A stretch of DNA of 64,000 bases from Pseudacidovorax intermedius (GTDB taxonomy: Bacteria; Pseudomonadota; Gammaproteobacteria; Burkholderiales; Burkholderiaceae_C): assembly GCF_001476815.1 (NCBI RefSeq), contig NZ_LDSL01000009.1, forward strand, positions 25,336 to 89,335. The letters run 5' to 3'. A model generated the notes under the pieces. It did no database searches. It saw nothing but the letters and a program-made list of their open reading frames with translations, and had not been told where the DNA came from. Each line of letters opens with the position of its first letter. Position 1 is the first letter of the stretch. Position numbers and translations under genes: made by a program. This document shows, in pieces, positions 1 through 7,965 of this stretch.

Positions 1-29
1 CCTCTTCATTCCATCACCGAGACAACCCC

Positions 30-1013
30 ATGCGCCTTTCCGCCCTCTCCCGCCGCCGTTGCTGCGCCATCGCCGCGTCGGCACTCCTGGCCGCCCTCCT
101 GCCCGCCACGGCGCCAGCCCAGCCCAGCTACCCCACGCGCCCCGTCAAGCTGGTCGTGCCCTTCCCGCCCGGCGTGTCGCCCGACGTGATCGCGCGGCTG
201 TGGGGCGAACAGTTCACCCGCCTCACCGGCCAGCCGGTGGTGGTCGAGAACCGCCCGGGCGCCAGCACCATCATCGGCGCGCAGGCCGTCGCCAATGCGC
301 CGGCCGACGGCTACACCCTGCTCTGGACGGTCAACAACACCTTCTCGATCAACCCCTACGTCTACAAGAAGCTGCCGTACAAGGCCGAGGACTTCGTGCC
401 GGTCACGCGCATCCTGTCGGTGCCCTATGTGCTCGTGACCTCGGTGGATTCGAAGTACCGCAGCCTGCAGGACCTGGTGCGCGAGGCCAAGGCCCGGCCC
501 GACCAGCTGAGCTACGCCAGCGCCGGCATCGGCCAGGGCACGCACGTCGCGCTTGCGCGCTGGCTGAACCAGGCCGGCCTGAAGCTGACCCACGTGCCGT
601 ACAAGGACCAGTTCGTCCCCGACGTCATCGCCGGCCGCATCGACGTGGCGCTGGACGCCAGCACCGGCGCCATCCCGCAGGTGCGCGCCGGCAAGGTACG
701 CGCCCTGGGCGTGACCAGCGCGCAGCGCATTCCCGCCCTGCCCGACGTGCCGGCGATCGCCGAGCAGTACCCGGGCTTCGTGGGCGACTCCTGGCACGGC
801 ATCTTCGCGCCCAAGGGCACGCCCGAGCCGGTGCTGGCGTCGCTGCTGGCCACCTCGCAGCAGGTGATGGCCAACCCGGACTTCCGCGCCAAGCTGGTGG
901 AGTACGGCCTCACGCCCGTGGGCGACGGGCCGCAGGCCTTCCGGCGCTTTCTGGACGAGGATGCGCGGGCCTGGGAGAAGGTGGTGCGGGAGAACCAGAT
1001 TACCGCCCAGTGA
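30..1013 (+). CDS. Bug/TctC-family periplasmic substrate-binding protein
   Basis: The 327-residue product has the hallmarks of the Bug (TctC) family. It starts with a basic n-region and a hydrophobic signal peptide ending near APAQPS (about residue 31). Next comes the family opening motif (YPTRPVKLVVPFPPG), then VVVENRPGAST and the ADGYTLLW loop. Such proteins bind small carboxylates or related metabolites in the periplasm, normally for a tripartite tricarboxylate transporter. No TctA/TctB membrane genes are adjacent, so the partner and ligand are unknown. The ATG at 30 is preceded by a GAGAC stretch and precedes the signal peptide directly. A 226-bp gap separates it from the Rieske operon, so it need not belong to it. 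Confidence 0.9.
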   Translation: MRLSALSRRRCCAIAASALLAALLPATAPAQPSYPTRPVKLVVPFPPGVSPDVIARLWGEQFTRLTGQPVVVENRPGASTIIGAQAVANAPADGYTLLWTVNNTFSINPYVYKKLPYKAEDFVPVTRILSVPYVLVTSVDSKYRSLQDLVREAKARPDQLSYASAGIGQGTHVALARWLNQAGLKLTHVPYKDQFVPDVIAGRIDVALDASTGAIPQVRAGKVRALGVTSAQRIPALPDVPAIAEQYPGFVGDSWHGIFAPKGTPEPVLASLLATSQQVMANPDFRAKLVEYGLTPVGDGPQAFRRFLDEDARAWEKVVRENQITAQ

Positions 1014-1166
1014 GAGACGCCGGGCCTCTTCGATCACCGCGTCGAACGCCTTCCGCGCTGCACGCTTGTTGTGCACGATGCCAGCTACCCGGCGGTCGCA
1101 TTACCGCGATGGTGCATCTTCCCGGCGACTTCTGAAAAACTGAAGCCATCGCCGTTCCGTTGTGAA

Positions 1167-1195
1167 TTGTTGATCCAGCGCCGGCTTTCTAGCAT
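1167..1195 (+). promoter_or_regulatory. candidate sigma70-like promoter of the Rieske/ABC operon
   Basis: In the 226-bp gap before the Rieske gene, TTGTTG (1167-1172) and TAGCAT (1190-1195) are separated by exactly 17 bases, in a locally AT-richer stretch about 45 bases before the start codon. The -35 matches consensus only partly. A short inverted repeat (GCGGT 1092-1096, ACCGC 1103-1107) lies further upstream and could be an operator. I see no gene in 1014-1239. Confidence 0.25.
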
Positions 1196-1239
1196 TCATC
1201 GCATGCCCCACCCCTGGCGGCACTCCCTCGGAGCGATGA

Positions 1240-2607
1240 ATGACGAAGAAGACCATCCTGATCAAGCCGTACTCCGCCTACGAGCGCGAGCACTCGACGG
1301 CCGAAGACGCAGAGCTCACGCATGTGGAAGGCGACGCGCCGGCCGGCGAGTACCTGCGACGCTTCTGGCAACCCATCGCGCTGTCGTCCGAACTGGGTGA
1401 GTTGCCGAAGAGGGTCCGCATGTTCGGCGAGCCCCTGGTGCTCTTTCGGACCAAAGGCGGCACCCCAGGCCTGCTGGAGCTGCATTGCAGCCACCGGGGC
1501 ACCTCGCTCGAATTCGGCATCTGCGAGGACGAGGGCCTGCGTTGCTGCTACCACGGCTGGCTGTTCGGCGTCGACGGCACGATCCTCGAAACCCCTGGCG
1601 ATCCGCCCGAATCGACGCTGCGCCACAGCGTGTGCCACGGCGCCTACCCGGTGATCGAATACAAGGGCCTGATCTTCGGCTACTTCGGTCCCCCGGCGCT
1701 CAAGCCCGAGTTCCCGATCTACGACTCCTACGAGCGCGAGGGCGACCGGCTGGTGCCCTACGTCATCACCTATCCGTGCAACTGGCTGCAGGTCCACGAG
1801 AACGTCATGGACCCGGCGCACGCGGTGTTCCTGCACACGCGCATCAGCTTCACGCAGTTCGCGGAGGTCTGGGGCGAGCTGCCCGAGATGGACTTCGTGC
1901 CGACGCCGACGGGCATGGTCTACGTCACCACGCGGCGCTGGGGCGACAACGTGTGGATCCGTTCCAACGACATCCTGCTGCCCAACCTGGCCCAGGTCGG
2001 CCACATCTGGGAAGACGGCGCCGAGCCCAAGGCCTTCAACCGCGTGGCGATCACGCGCTGGACCACGCCGGTGGACAACAACACCTGCCGCATCATCGGC
2101 TGGCGCCATTTCCATCCGGAGGCCGATCCGCGCGGCATCGCCGACGAGAGCCTGTGCGGCGTGGAGTCGGTCGACTTCTTCGGCCAAAACGGCGACCGAC
2201 CTTATGAAGAGCGCCAGCGCATGCCGGGCGACTTCGACGCCCAGGTCTCGCAGCGGCCCATCGCGGTCCACCAGTTGGAAAACCTCACACGCTGCGACCG
2301 TGGCGTCGCCATGTTGCGCCAGCTGCTACGCCGCCAGATCAGGCGCGTGGCGGAGGGCCAGGCGCCGACGCTGTCGCCCGTGCGCGCCGGCGACCTCGTA
2401 CCGACCTATGCACACGACACCGTGGTGCAGATCCCGTGCGCCGATTCCGCCGATGCGCAGGCCGACGCCGAGCGGCTGCGCGAGATCGCCAAGGCCATCA
2501 CCCAGATCGTCGTCAAGGGCGCGCACCACGAAGCCGCGGACCGCGACGCGCAGGTGCGGGCGCTGATCGCCGCCTACGTCGAGGCCCAGCGCGAAACCGC
2601 GGCCTGA
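1240..2607 (+). CDS. Rieske non-heme iron oxygenase, catalytic (alpha) subunit
   Basis: This 455-residue protein has an N-terminal Rieske [2Fe-2S] domain with ligands C83-S-H85 and C102-C-Y-H105. A catalytic domain follows with the mononuclear-iron signature N181...E187-N-x2-D191-x2-H194-x4-H199. The layout fits single-component-alpha oxygenases of the phthalate 4,5-dioxygenase or O/N-demethylase type, which insert O2-derived oxygen into aromatic or heterocyclic substrates using electrons from a separate reductase. No small beta subunit of the usual type is adjacent. The best candidate reductase is at 12808-13752, eleven kilobases downstream at the end of the same locus. The start at 1240 is supported by GGAG at 1230-1233. 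The substrate cannot be told from sequence. Confidence 0.88.
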   Translation: MTKKTILIKPYSAYEREHSTAEDAELTHVEGDAPAGEYLRRFWQPIALSSELGELPKRVRMFGEPLVLFRTKGGTPGLLELHCSHRGTSLEFGICEDEGLRCCYHGWLFGVDGTILETPGDPPESTLRHSVCHGAYPVIEYKGLIFGYFGPPALKPEFPIYDSYEREGDRLVPYVITYPCNWLQVHENVMDPAHAVFLHTRISFTQFAEVWGELPEMDFVPTPTGMVYVTTRRWGDNVWIRSNDILLPNLAQVGHIWEDGAEPKAFNRVAITRWTTPVDNNTCRIIGWRHFHPEADPRGIADESLCGVESVDFFGQNGDRPYEERQRMPGDFDAQVSQRPIAVHQLENLTRCDRGVAMLRQLLRRQIRRVAEGQAPTLSPVRAGDLVPTYAHDTVVQIPCADSADAQADAERLREIAKAITQIVVKGAHHEAADRDAQVRALIAAYVEAQRETAA

Positions 2608-2640
2608 ATGCCAGCACTTCCACCGAAAAGGCCCTCACCG

Positions 2641-3279
2641 ATGAACAACGCGCCTTCCCCCATCCATCCCGGCCGCGTCGACTGGACCGGCGACAACCCC
2701 GGCATCTACCTGAAAGACGAGCAGGACGGCCCGTGGACCGGCCTCGCCACCTTCTTCCGCATCGCCTACTCGCCCTATGGCATGGGCAGCGGCGTGCTGC
2801 TGCTGGACCAGCCCGACGTGGCCCAGGGCTTGCCGGCGGTGCGGAACTTCTGCATCAGCGACAACGAGACGCTGGCACGCTTCCTGGTCGACAAGTTCTT
2901 CTCCAAATTCGCCTCGTTCAGGGTTTCGAGTGGCCTCGGCGCCATCAGCTACCTGCAGGCCACGGAGGTCAGCCGGGCCGGCGACACGCGCTCGCGCTAC
3001 CAGGAGATCGTGAAGAGCAACGAGTTCGAGGTCGTGATGACCTGGGAAAGCCTGGGCGCGCCCTACGCGGTCGACATGCCGGTGGAATCCGGACCGACCA
3101 AGGAACACCAGATGTACAGCCTGTTCCTGGATGCGCAGGACGCGCAGGTCACGGTCAATGGCCGGCGCCTGCGAGGCAAGGTGGTCGAGCGCGACTTCGC
3201 CGGGACCCGCAAGAGCACGGCCTTCCTGGCCTTCTCCGAGACCTGGATGCAGGGCCAGGCGCCCGGGCGGCCGCTGTGA
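2641..3279 (+). CDS. conserved-looking protein of unknown function, between Rieske oxygenase and ABC importer
   Basis: I do not recognise the family. The 212-residue product has no signal peptide or membrane segment and a mixed alpha/beta composition, with a central stretch around FLVDKFFSKFASFR and a C-terminal FLAFSETWMQ. An in-frame ATG at 2608, right after the Rieske stop, would add 11 residues. I prefer 2641 because AAAAGG lies 9 bases upstream. Its TGA stop overlaps the GTG start of the following permease (GTGA at 3276-3279), so it is translationally coupled to the importer. Its place next to the oxygenase makes an accessory role in the same pathway plausible, but that is inference. Confidence 0.7.
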   Translation: MNNAPSPIHPGRVDWTGDNPGIYLKDEQDGPWTGLATFFRIAYSPYGMGSGVLLLDQPDVAQGLPAVRNFCISDNETLARFLVDKFFSKFASFRVSSGLGAISYLQATEVSRAGDTRSRYQEIVKSNEFEVVMTWESLGAPYAVDMPVESGPTKEHQMYSLFLDAQDAQVTVNGRRLRGKVVERDFAGTRKSTAFLAFSETWMQGQAPGRPL

Positions 3280-4145
3280 CCGAATTCCTCCAGTACATGG
3301 CCTCGGGCCTGGTCGTCGGCTGCATCTACGGCCTGGTGGCCGTGGGCTTCACGGCGGTCTACAACGTGACGGGCATCGTCAACTTCTCGCAGGGCGACAT
3401 GTCGATGCTCGGGGCGCTGGGCGCCGTCGGCCTCATCGGGCTCGGCCTTCCCATGCCCCTGGCGCTGCTGGCGTCGGTTCTGACCGTCGGCCTGCTCGGC
3501 ATCGCCATCGAGCGGATCGCCATCCGTCCGGCGGGCTCCGACGTGATGCGCGGCATCATCATCACGATCGGCATCGGCGTCGCGCTGCAGGGCATCGCCG
3601 TGATCGTGTGGGGAACCGACGCGCAACCCCTGCCCGCCTTCTCCGGCGAGACGCCGATCGACATGGGTGGCGTCACCGTGCCGCCGCAGGCGCTGTGGGT
3701 GCTGGGCTGCGCGGCGGCGCTGATGCTCGCGCTGTACGTCTTCTACACCCGCACCTACGTCGGCAAGGCCTTCCGCGCCTGCGCCATGAACCCGAAGGCC
3801 GCCGGCCTCATGGGCATCCCCAACACCGCGATGCGCGCCATCGGCTTCTTCCTGTCCAGCCTGGTCGGTGCCATCGCCGGCGTGATCGTGGCGCCGGTGG
3901 CGCTGATGCAGTACGACACCGGCGTGTTCCTGGGCATCAAGGGCTTCGTGGCCTGCATCATCGGTGGCTTCGGCAACCCGATCGGCGCCGCGCTGGGCGG
4001 CCTGGTGCTCGGCAGCCTCGAATCGCTGTCCACCGGCTATCTCAGCTCGGGCTTCAAGAACGCCATCGCGTTCATCGTGCTGCTCGGCTTCCTCTTTCTT
4101 CGACCCGGCGGGATCCTGGGGGAAATGGACACGGTGAAGCGATGA
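3276..4145 (+). CDS. livH: branched-chain-amino-acid-type ABC transporter permease (LivH family)
   Basis: This 289-residue polytopic inner-membrane protein has the LivH pattern: opening TEFLQYMASGLVVGCIYG, then NVTGIVNFSQGDMSMLGALG, and the cytoplasmic loop around RACAMNPKAAGLMGI that contacts the ATPase. It starts with GTG at 3276, overlapping the preceding stop by four bases. The frame is open for 840 bases upstream, but that region is antiphase shadow of the preceding genes. It should form the membrane channel with the LivM-like protein. Because it sits with a Rieske oxygenase and an amidase, the ligand is probably the catabolic substrate rather than leucine; that part is inference. Confidence 0.9.
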   Translation: MTEFLQYMASGLVVGCIYGLVAVGFTAVYNVTGIVNFSQGDMSMLGALGAVGLIGLGLPMPLALLASVLTVGLLGIAIERIAIRPAGSDVMRGIIITIGIGVALQGIAVIVWGTDAQPLPAFSGETPIDMGGVTVPPQALWVLGCAAALMLALYVFYTRTYVGKAFRACAMNPKAAGLMGIPNTAMRAIGFFLSSLVGAIAGVIVAPVALMQYDTGVFLGIKGFVACIIGGFGNPIGAALGGLVLGSLESLSTGYLSSGFKNAIAFIVLLGFLFLRPGGILGEMDTVKR

Positions 4146-5101
4146 AACGGCCGTTCGTCATTCCCGCCGCCATCGCGGTGCTGGCCCTGGTGCTGGCCTC
4201 CGGCAACGCCTACCTGATCAACCTGTTCGTCATCGCGGCGATGACGACACTGCCCGCCATCGGCCTGTCGCTGCTGATGGGCTACACCGGCCAGATCTCG
4301 CTGGGCCATGCCGCCTTCGTCGGGCTCGGCGCTTACACCTCGGCTCTGTTGTGCAAGCTGCTGGGACTGAGCCCCTGGCTGGCGATTCCGCTGGCCACCA
4401 CGCTGTCCGCCCTGGCGGCCTGGTGCATCGGCTGGCTCGTGTTCCGCCTGCGTGGCCATCACCTGGCGATGGCGACGCTGGCCTTCGGCATCATCATCCA
4501 CGTCGCCATGGTGGAGTGGCGCAGCGTCACCGGCGGGCAGGACGGGCTGGCGGACGTGCCGCCACTGCAGCTGCTCGGCATCGACCTGCGTGCCGATGCG
4601 GCCATGCTCTGCATCGCCTGGGCGGCCTGCCTCGTGGGCATCCTGCTGGCCGGCAACCTGGTCCGGTCGCCCTTCGGCTTCGCCATGCGCACCGTCGCCG
4701 AGAACGAGGCGGTCGCCGGCTCGGTCGGCATCGCCAGTGCCAGCCTCAAGCGCAAGGTCATGGCCCTTGGGGGCGCCTATGCGGGCTTTGGCGGCGCGCT
4801 CTATGCCCACTGGCTGGGCTACATCAGCCCGGGGCCGTTCGACGTCGGCTACTCGGTGCGGCTGTTGCTCGTCGTGGCGCTCGGCGGCTTCTCGGGGCTG
4901 TGGAGCGTGGTGTTCGGCGTGTTCTTCGTCGTCCTCATCAGCGAGGCGCTCAAGCCCTTCGGGCGTTTCGACGTGGTCATCTACGGCGTGCTGCTGGTCT
5001 TCGTCATGGTGCGGTGCCCGCAGGGCCTGCTGGCGGGACTCCAGCAACTGTCGGGCAGGCTGTTCGCCGGCGCGCGCCGCCGGGTTGGGAGCGACGCATG
5101 A
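4142..5101 (+). CDS. livM: branched-chain-amino-acid-type ABC transporter permease (LivM family)
   Basis: The 319-residue polytopic membrane protein carries LivM-family landmarks: GLSLLMGYTGQISLGHAAFV near residues 40-60, TGGQDGLADVPPLQ, and the coupling loop RTVAENEAVAGSVGI. The ATG at 4142 overlaps the LivH stop as ATGA, and the gene's own stop overlaps the ATG of the ATPase gene at 5098. It is the second channel subunit of the importer. All genes from 2641 to 7946 are chained by such overlaps, which argues for one mRNA and tight stoichiometry. Confidence 0.9.
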   Translation: MKRPFVIPAAIAVLALVLASGNAYLINLFVIAAMTTLPAIGLSLLMGYTGQISLGHAAFVGLGAYTSALLCKLLGLSPWLAIPLATTLSALAAWCIGWLVFRLRGHHLAMATLAFGIIIHVAMVEWRSVTGGQDGLADVPPLQLLGIDLRADAAMLCIAWAACLVGILLAGNLVRSPFGFAMRTVAENEAVAGSVGIASASLKRKVMALGGAYAGFGGALYAHWLGYISPGPFDVGYSVRLLLVVALGGFSGLWSVVFGVFFVVLISEALKPFGRFDVVIYGVLLVFVMVRCPQGLLAGLQQLSGRLFAGARRRVGSDA

Positions 5102-6741
5102 ACAAGGAAGACATCCTGCTCGACGTGCAGGGCGTGAGCCGCCGCTTCGGCGGGCTGAAGGCGCTCAGCGACGTCGCCTTCGACGTGCGGCGCGGCGAGA
5201 TCCTCGCGCTCATCGGCCCCAATGGCGCCGGCAAGTCGACGCTGCTCAGCGTGGTGGCGGGCTCGCTCAAGGCCGATGCGGGCACCGTCACCTTCAAGGG
5301 CGAGCGCATCGACGGCCTGGCGGCCGAACAGGTCAACCGCCGCGGACTGGTGCGCACCTTCCAGGGCGCCGAAGTGCTGCGGCAGATGACGGTGCTGGAG
5401 AACGTGATGGCGGCCGGCGTCGCGCAGGCGCAGTCGGGCCTTCTGGCGGGTCTGCTCGGCATCGGCCGGGCGGCCGAGGCCGGCCGCCGCCTCGCCGCCA
5501 CGGGCCTGGAGAAGCTGCAGGTGGTGGGCCTGGGGCAGCTGGCGAATGCCAACGCGGCCCTGCTGACGGCCGGCCAGCAGCGCCTGCTGTCGATCGCCCG
5601 GGCGTTGGCGACGGGCGCAGAACTGCTCATCCTCGACGAACCGGCCGCGGGACTCAACACGCTGGAGAAGCGCGTCCTGGCGGAAGTGATCCTGCGCATC
5701 CGTGCCGCGGGCACCACGGTGGTCTTCGTGGAGCACGACCTGGCTTTCGTGAGCCGGCTTGCCGAGCGCATGGTGGTGCTCAATCACGGGCGGGTGATCG
5801 CCAAGGGTGTGCCTGACGCAGTGCGCACCGATCCGGCCGTGGTCGAGGCCTACCTCGGCAACACCGAACTGCGCGCGGCACGCGCCGGCGCCGAACCGGC
5901 CCGCGCGCGGCCCGTGGTGCTGGCCGTCGACGGCCTGCGCCTGCGCTATGGCGGGCTGACCGCACTCGACGGGGTGGACATCGAGGTGGGCGAGGGCGAG
6001 ATCGTCGCGCTCATCGGTGCCAATGGCGCCGGCAAGTCCACCCTGCTGAATGCCATCGCAGGCACCGAGAAGCCCGAAGGCGGCATGCTGCGCTTCGCCG
6101 GCAGGGACTTGGCGCCGCTCGGCAAGGAAGCCCGTACCGGCGCCGGGATCAGCCTGGCGCCCGAGGGGCGGGCCCTGTTCCCGGCGCTCACCGTGCAGGA
6201 CAACCTGTTGATGGGACGCTACGCGCGCATGCGACAGTCGGGCGTCACGCAGCTGCTGTGGCCCCGGGGCGCCGCACGCGCCGAGCTCGATGCGGTGATG
6301 GAGGAAGTGCTGGACTTTTTCCCGCGGCTGCGCGAGCGGCTGCACCAGCAGGCCGGCACGCTCTCCGGCGGTGAGCAGCAGATGCTGGCGATCGGCCGTG
6401 CGCTGATGAACCGGCCCACCCTGCTGATGCTGGACGAGCCCTCATTCGGCCTTGCGCCGCAGGTGTCGCGCGAGATCCTCGGCTCGCTGGCTCGCCTGGC
6501 CGCGCGCGGCATGACCGTGCTGCTGGTGGAGCAGAACGCCCGCTCCGCGCTGCAGGTGGCGGACCGGACCTACATCCTCGTCAACGGCCGCATCGTGGCC
6601 GAGGGGCCCAGCGAGGCACTGCTGAGCCGGCCCGACATCACGCAGGCTTACCTCGGCTGGGAGTCCGGGCCGGGAAGCGCGCAGGAGGACACGCAGCAGG
6701 ACGGCATGCAGCAAGAAGCACCGCTGGAGGCAGCGGCGTGA
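5098..6741 (+). CDS. fused LivG-LivF dual ATPase of the ABC importer
   Basis: The 547-residue protein contains two complete ABC nucleotide-binding domains that are normally separate LivG and LivF proteins. Domain 1 has Walker A at 40-48 (GPNGAGKST), a degenerate signature LTAGQQ, Walker B LLILDEP and switch VEHD. Domain 2 has Walker A near 307 (GANGAGKST), a canonical LSGGEQ signature and the LivF-type VEQN switch. The join lies around residues 255-280, within an alanine/arginine-rich stretch. The C-terminus carries a Gln/Glu-rich tail absent from typical LivF. Both ends overlap neighbouring genes by four bases, so the fusion is not a sequencing gap. It should power uptake through the LivH/LivM pair. 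Confidence 0.92.
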   Translation: MNKEDILLDVQGVSRRFGGLKALSDVAFDVRRGEILALIGPNGAGKSTLLSVVAGSLKADAGTVTFKGERIDGLAAEQVNRRGLVRTFQGAEVLRQMTVLENVMAAGVAQAQSGLLAGLLGIGRAAEAGRRLAATGLEKLQVVGLGQLANANAALLTAGQQRLLSIARALATGAELLILDEPAAGLNTLEKRVLAEVILRIRAAGTTVVFVEHDLAFVSRLAERMVVLNHGRVIAKGVPDAVRTDPAVVEAYLGNTELRAARAGAEPARARPVVLAVDGLRLRYGGLTALDGVDIEVGEGEIVALIGANGAGKSTLLNAIAGTEKPEGGMLRFAGRDLAPLGKEARTGAGISLAPEGRALFPALTVQDNLLMGRYARMRQSGVTQLLWPRGAARAELDAVMEEVLDFFPRLRERLHQQAGTLSGGEQQMLAIGRALMNRPTLLMLDEPSFGLAPQVSREILGSLARLAARGMTVLLVEQNARSALQVADRTYILVNGRIVAEGPSEALLSRPDITQAYLGWESGPGSAQEDTQQDGMQQEAPLEAAA

Positions 6742-7946
6742 GCGGCCTTGCTCCGCACCCGGCGGACGCCAGGGGCTTCGAAGCGCTGGTGCAGGTCGTG
6801 CCGGTGCTGCAAGACCTTCTGCCCGCCGGCGACGCCTTCGCCTTTCCTCCGCGTACCGTGCTGCACGCCGGACCTTCCTTCGACGGCGCCGCTTCGGTGC
6901 CCGCCCCGGTCCTCAACTCGGCAGCGGCCGCGGCCGTTTTCGAAGGCTGGGCCGTCGACCGCGACGACGCGCTGGAACGGCTGCGCGGCGGAGACATCGC
7001 CCTCACGCCCGCGCAGGACCATCGCTGCGCGGTGCCGCTGGCCTCCGTGCTGTCGCCCAGCCAGTGGGTGCAGGTCGTCGTCGACGCGAACCATGCGCAG
7101 CGGCGGGCCTTCTCCTCGCTCAATGGCGGGGGCGGCCCTGCACTGCGGCTCGGCCTGCCCACGCCGGCCGTGGTGGCGCATCTGCGGTGGCTGAACGGGC
7201 CCTTCGCCCATGCGCTGCTGCCGGGCTGCCGGCGCGGGATCGCGCTCCTTCCGATCGCGGACTTCGCACTGTCGATGGGCGACGACCTGCACGGGCGCAC
7301 CGCCGCCGCCACGGCCCGTCTCGCCGGGATGCTTGCTCTTGGCAATGCCTGGCCGGGCGGCGTCGCGGAGTTCCTCGCGGCCTCGCCGAGCTTCTTCCTC
7401 AATCTCTGGATGGCCGCGACCAAGTGCATGCTCGCCGGCGCGGAAGGCATAGCGGGCTGCAGCCTGGTGAGCGCGCTCGGCGCCAACGGCCAGCGCGTCG
7501 GCATCCAGCTGGCGGGCCGGCCGGGCCACTGGGTCACGGCCGCATCGACCCCGCCGCACGGTCGGCTCGATGCCGGCATCGGTGCCGACCAGCGGCTGCC
7601 GGCCATCGGCGACAGCGCGCTCATCGAGGCATCCGGCCTGGGTGCGATGGCATTCGCGCATTCCCCGGTGCAGCAAGCCCAGTTCGCCGACTTCCTGCCG
7701 CATCCGCCTGCCGAGCTGGCCGACGCGCTGCTGATGGGAGCGCACCCCGCCTTCGCGCAAAGCCGCGCCCGCTTCGGTCTCGCGGCGCGGCAGGCCGCCG
7801 CATCGCGCTACGACCTCGTAGTCGCGCTCGGAATCATCGACATCGAGGGCCGCCGCGGCCGCATCGGCGGCGGCCTCTGGACCTCCACGCCCGAACTTTT
7901 CCAGCGTGCACTGGGCGACCTGCACGCCACCCCTGCCCATTCCTGA
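6738..7946 (+). CDS. DUF1116 (YlbE/AllG-like) protein
   Basis: The 402-residue sequence fits DUF1116, the family of the E. coli YlbE/AllG subunit of oxamate carbamoyltransferase, recognised from memory. Landmarks are LHAGPSFD, VFEGWAVD, MGDDLHGRTAAATARL, FFLNLWMAATKCM, GCSLVSALGANG, IGDSALIEASGLGAMAFA and a C-terminal IGGGLW. It starts with GTG at 6738, overlapping the ATPase stop. In Enterobacteria this family works with FdrA/AllF and AllH in allantoin catabolism, making carbamoyl phosphate from a carbamoyl amide. Here it stands alone between importer ATPase and binding protein, with no FdrA, AllH or carbamate kinase in the window. A carbamoyl- or amide-transfer role on the imported compound is possible, but the function is unproven. 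Confidence 0.78.
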   Translation: MSGLAPHPADARGFEALVQVVPVLQDLLPAGDAFAFPPRTVLHAGPSFDGAASVPAPVLNSAAAAAVFEGWAVDRDDALERLRGGDIALTPAQDHRCAVPLASVLSPSQWVQVVVDANHAQRRAFSSLNGGGGPALRLGLPTPAVVAHLRWLNGPFAHALLPGCRRGIALLPIADFALSMGDDLHGRTAAATARLAGMLALGNAWPGGVAEFLAASPSFFLNLWMAATKCMLAGAEGIAGCSLVSALGANGQRVGIQLAGRPGHWVTAASTPPHGRLDAGIGADQRLPAIGDSALIEASGLGAMAFAHSPVQQAQFADFLPHPPAELADALLMGAHPAFAQSRARFGLAARQAAASRYDLVVALGIIDIEGRRGRIGGGLWTSTPELFQRALGDLHATPAHS

Positions 7947-7965
7947 TCCACCACGAAAGAAAGCC

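Noticed and set aside
2436..4145. A 569-codon frame suggesting a longer LivH-like protein
   Set aside because: The first 280 codons overlap the Rieske and unknown genes in another frame and do not resemble a protein domain; the real start is GTG 3276.
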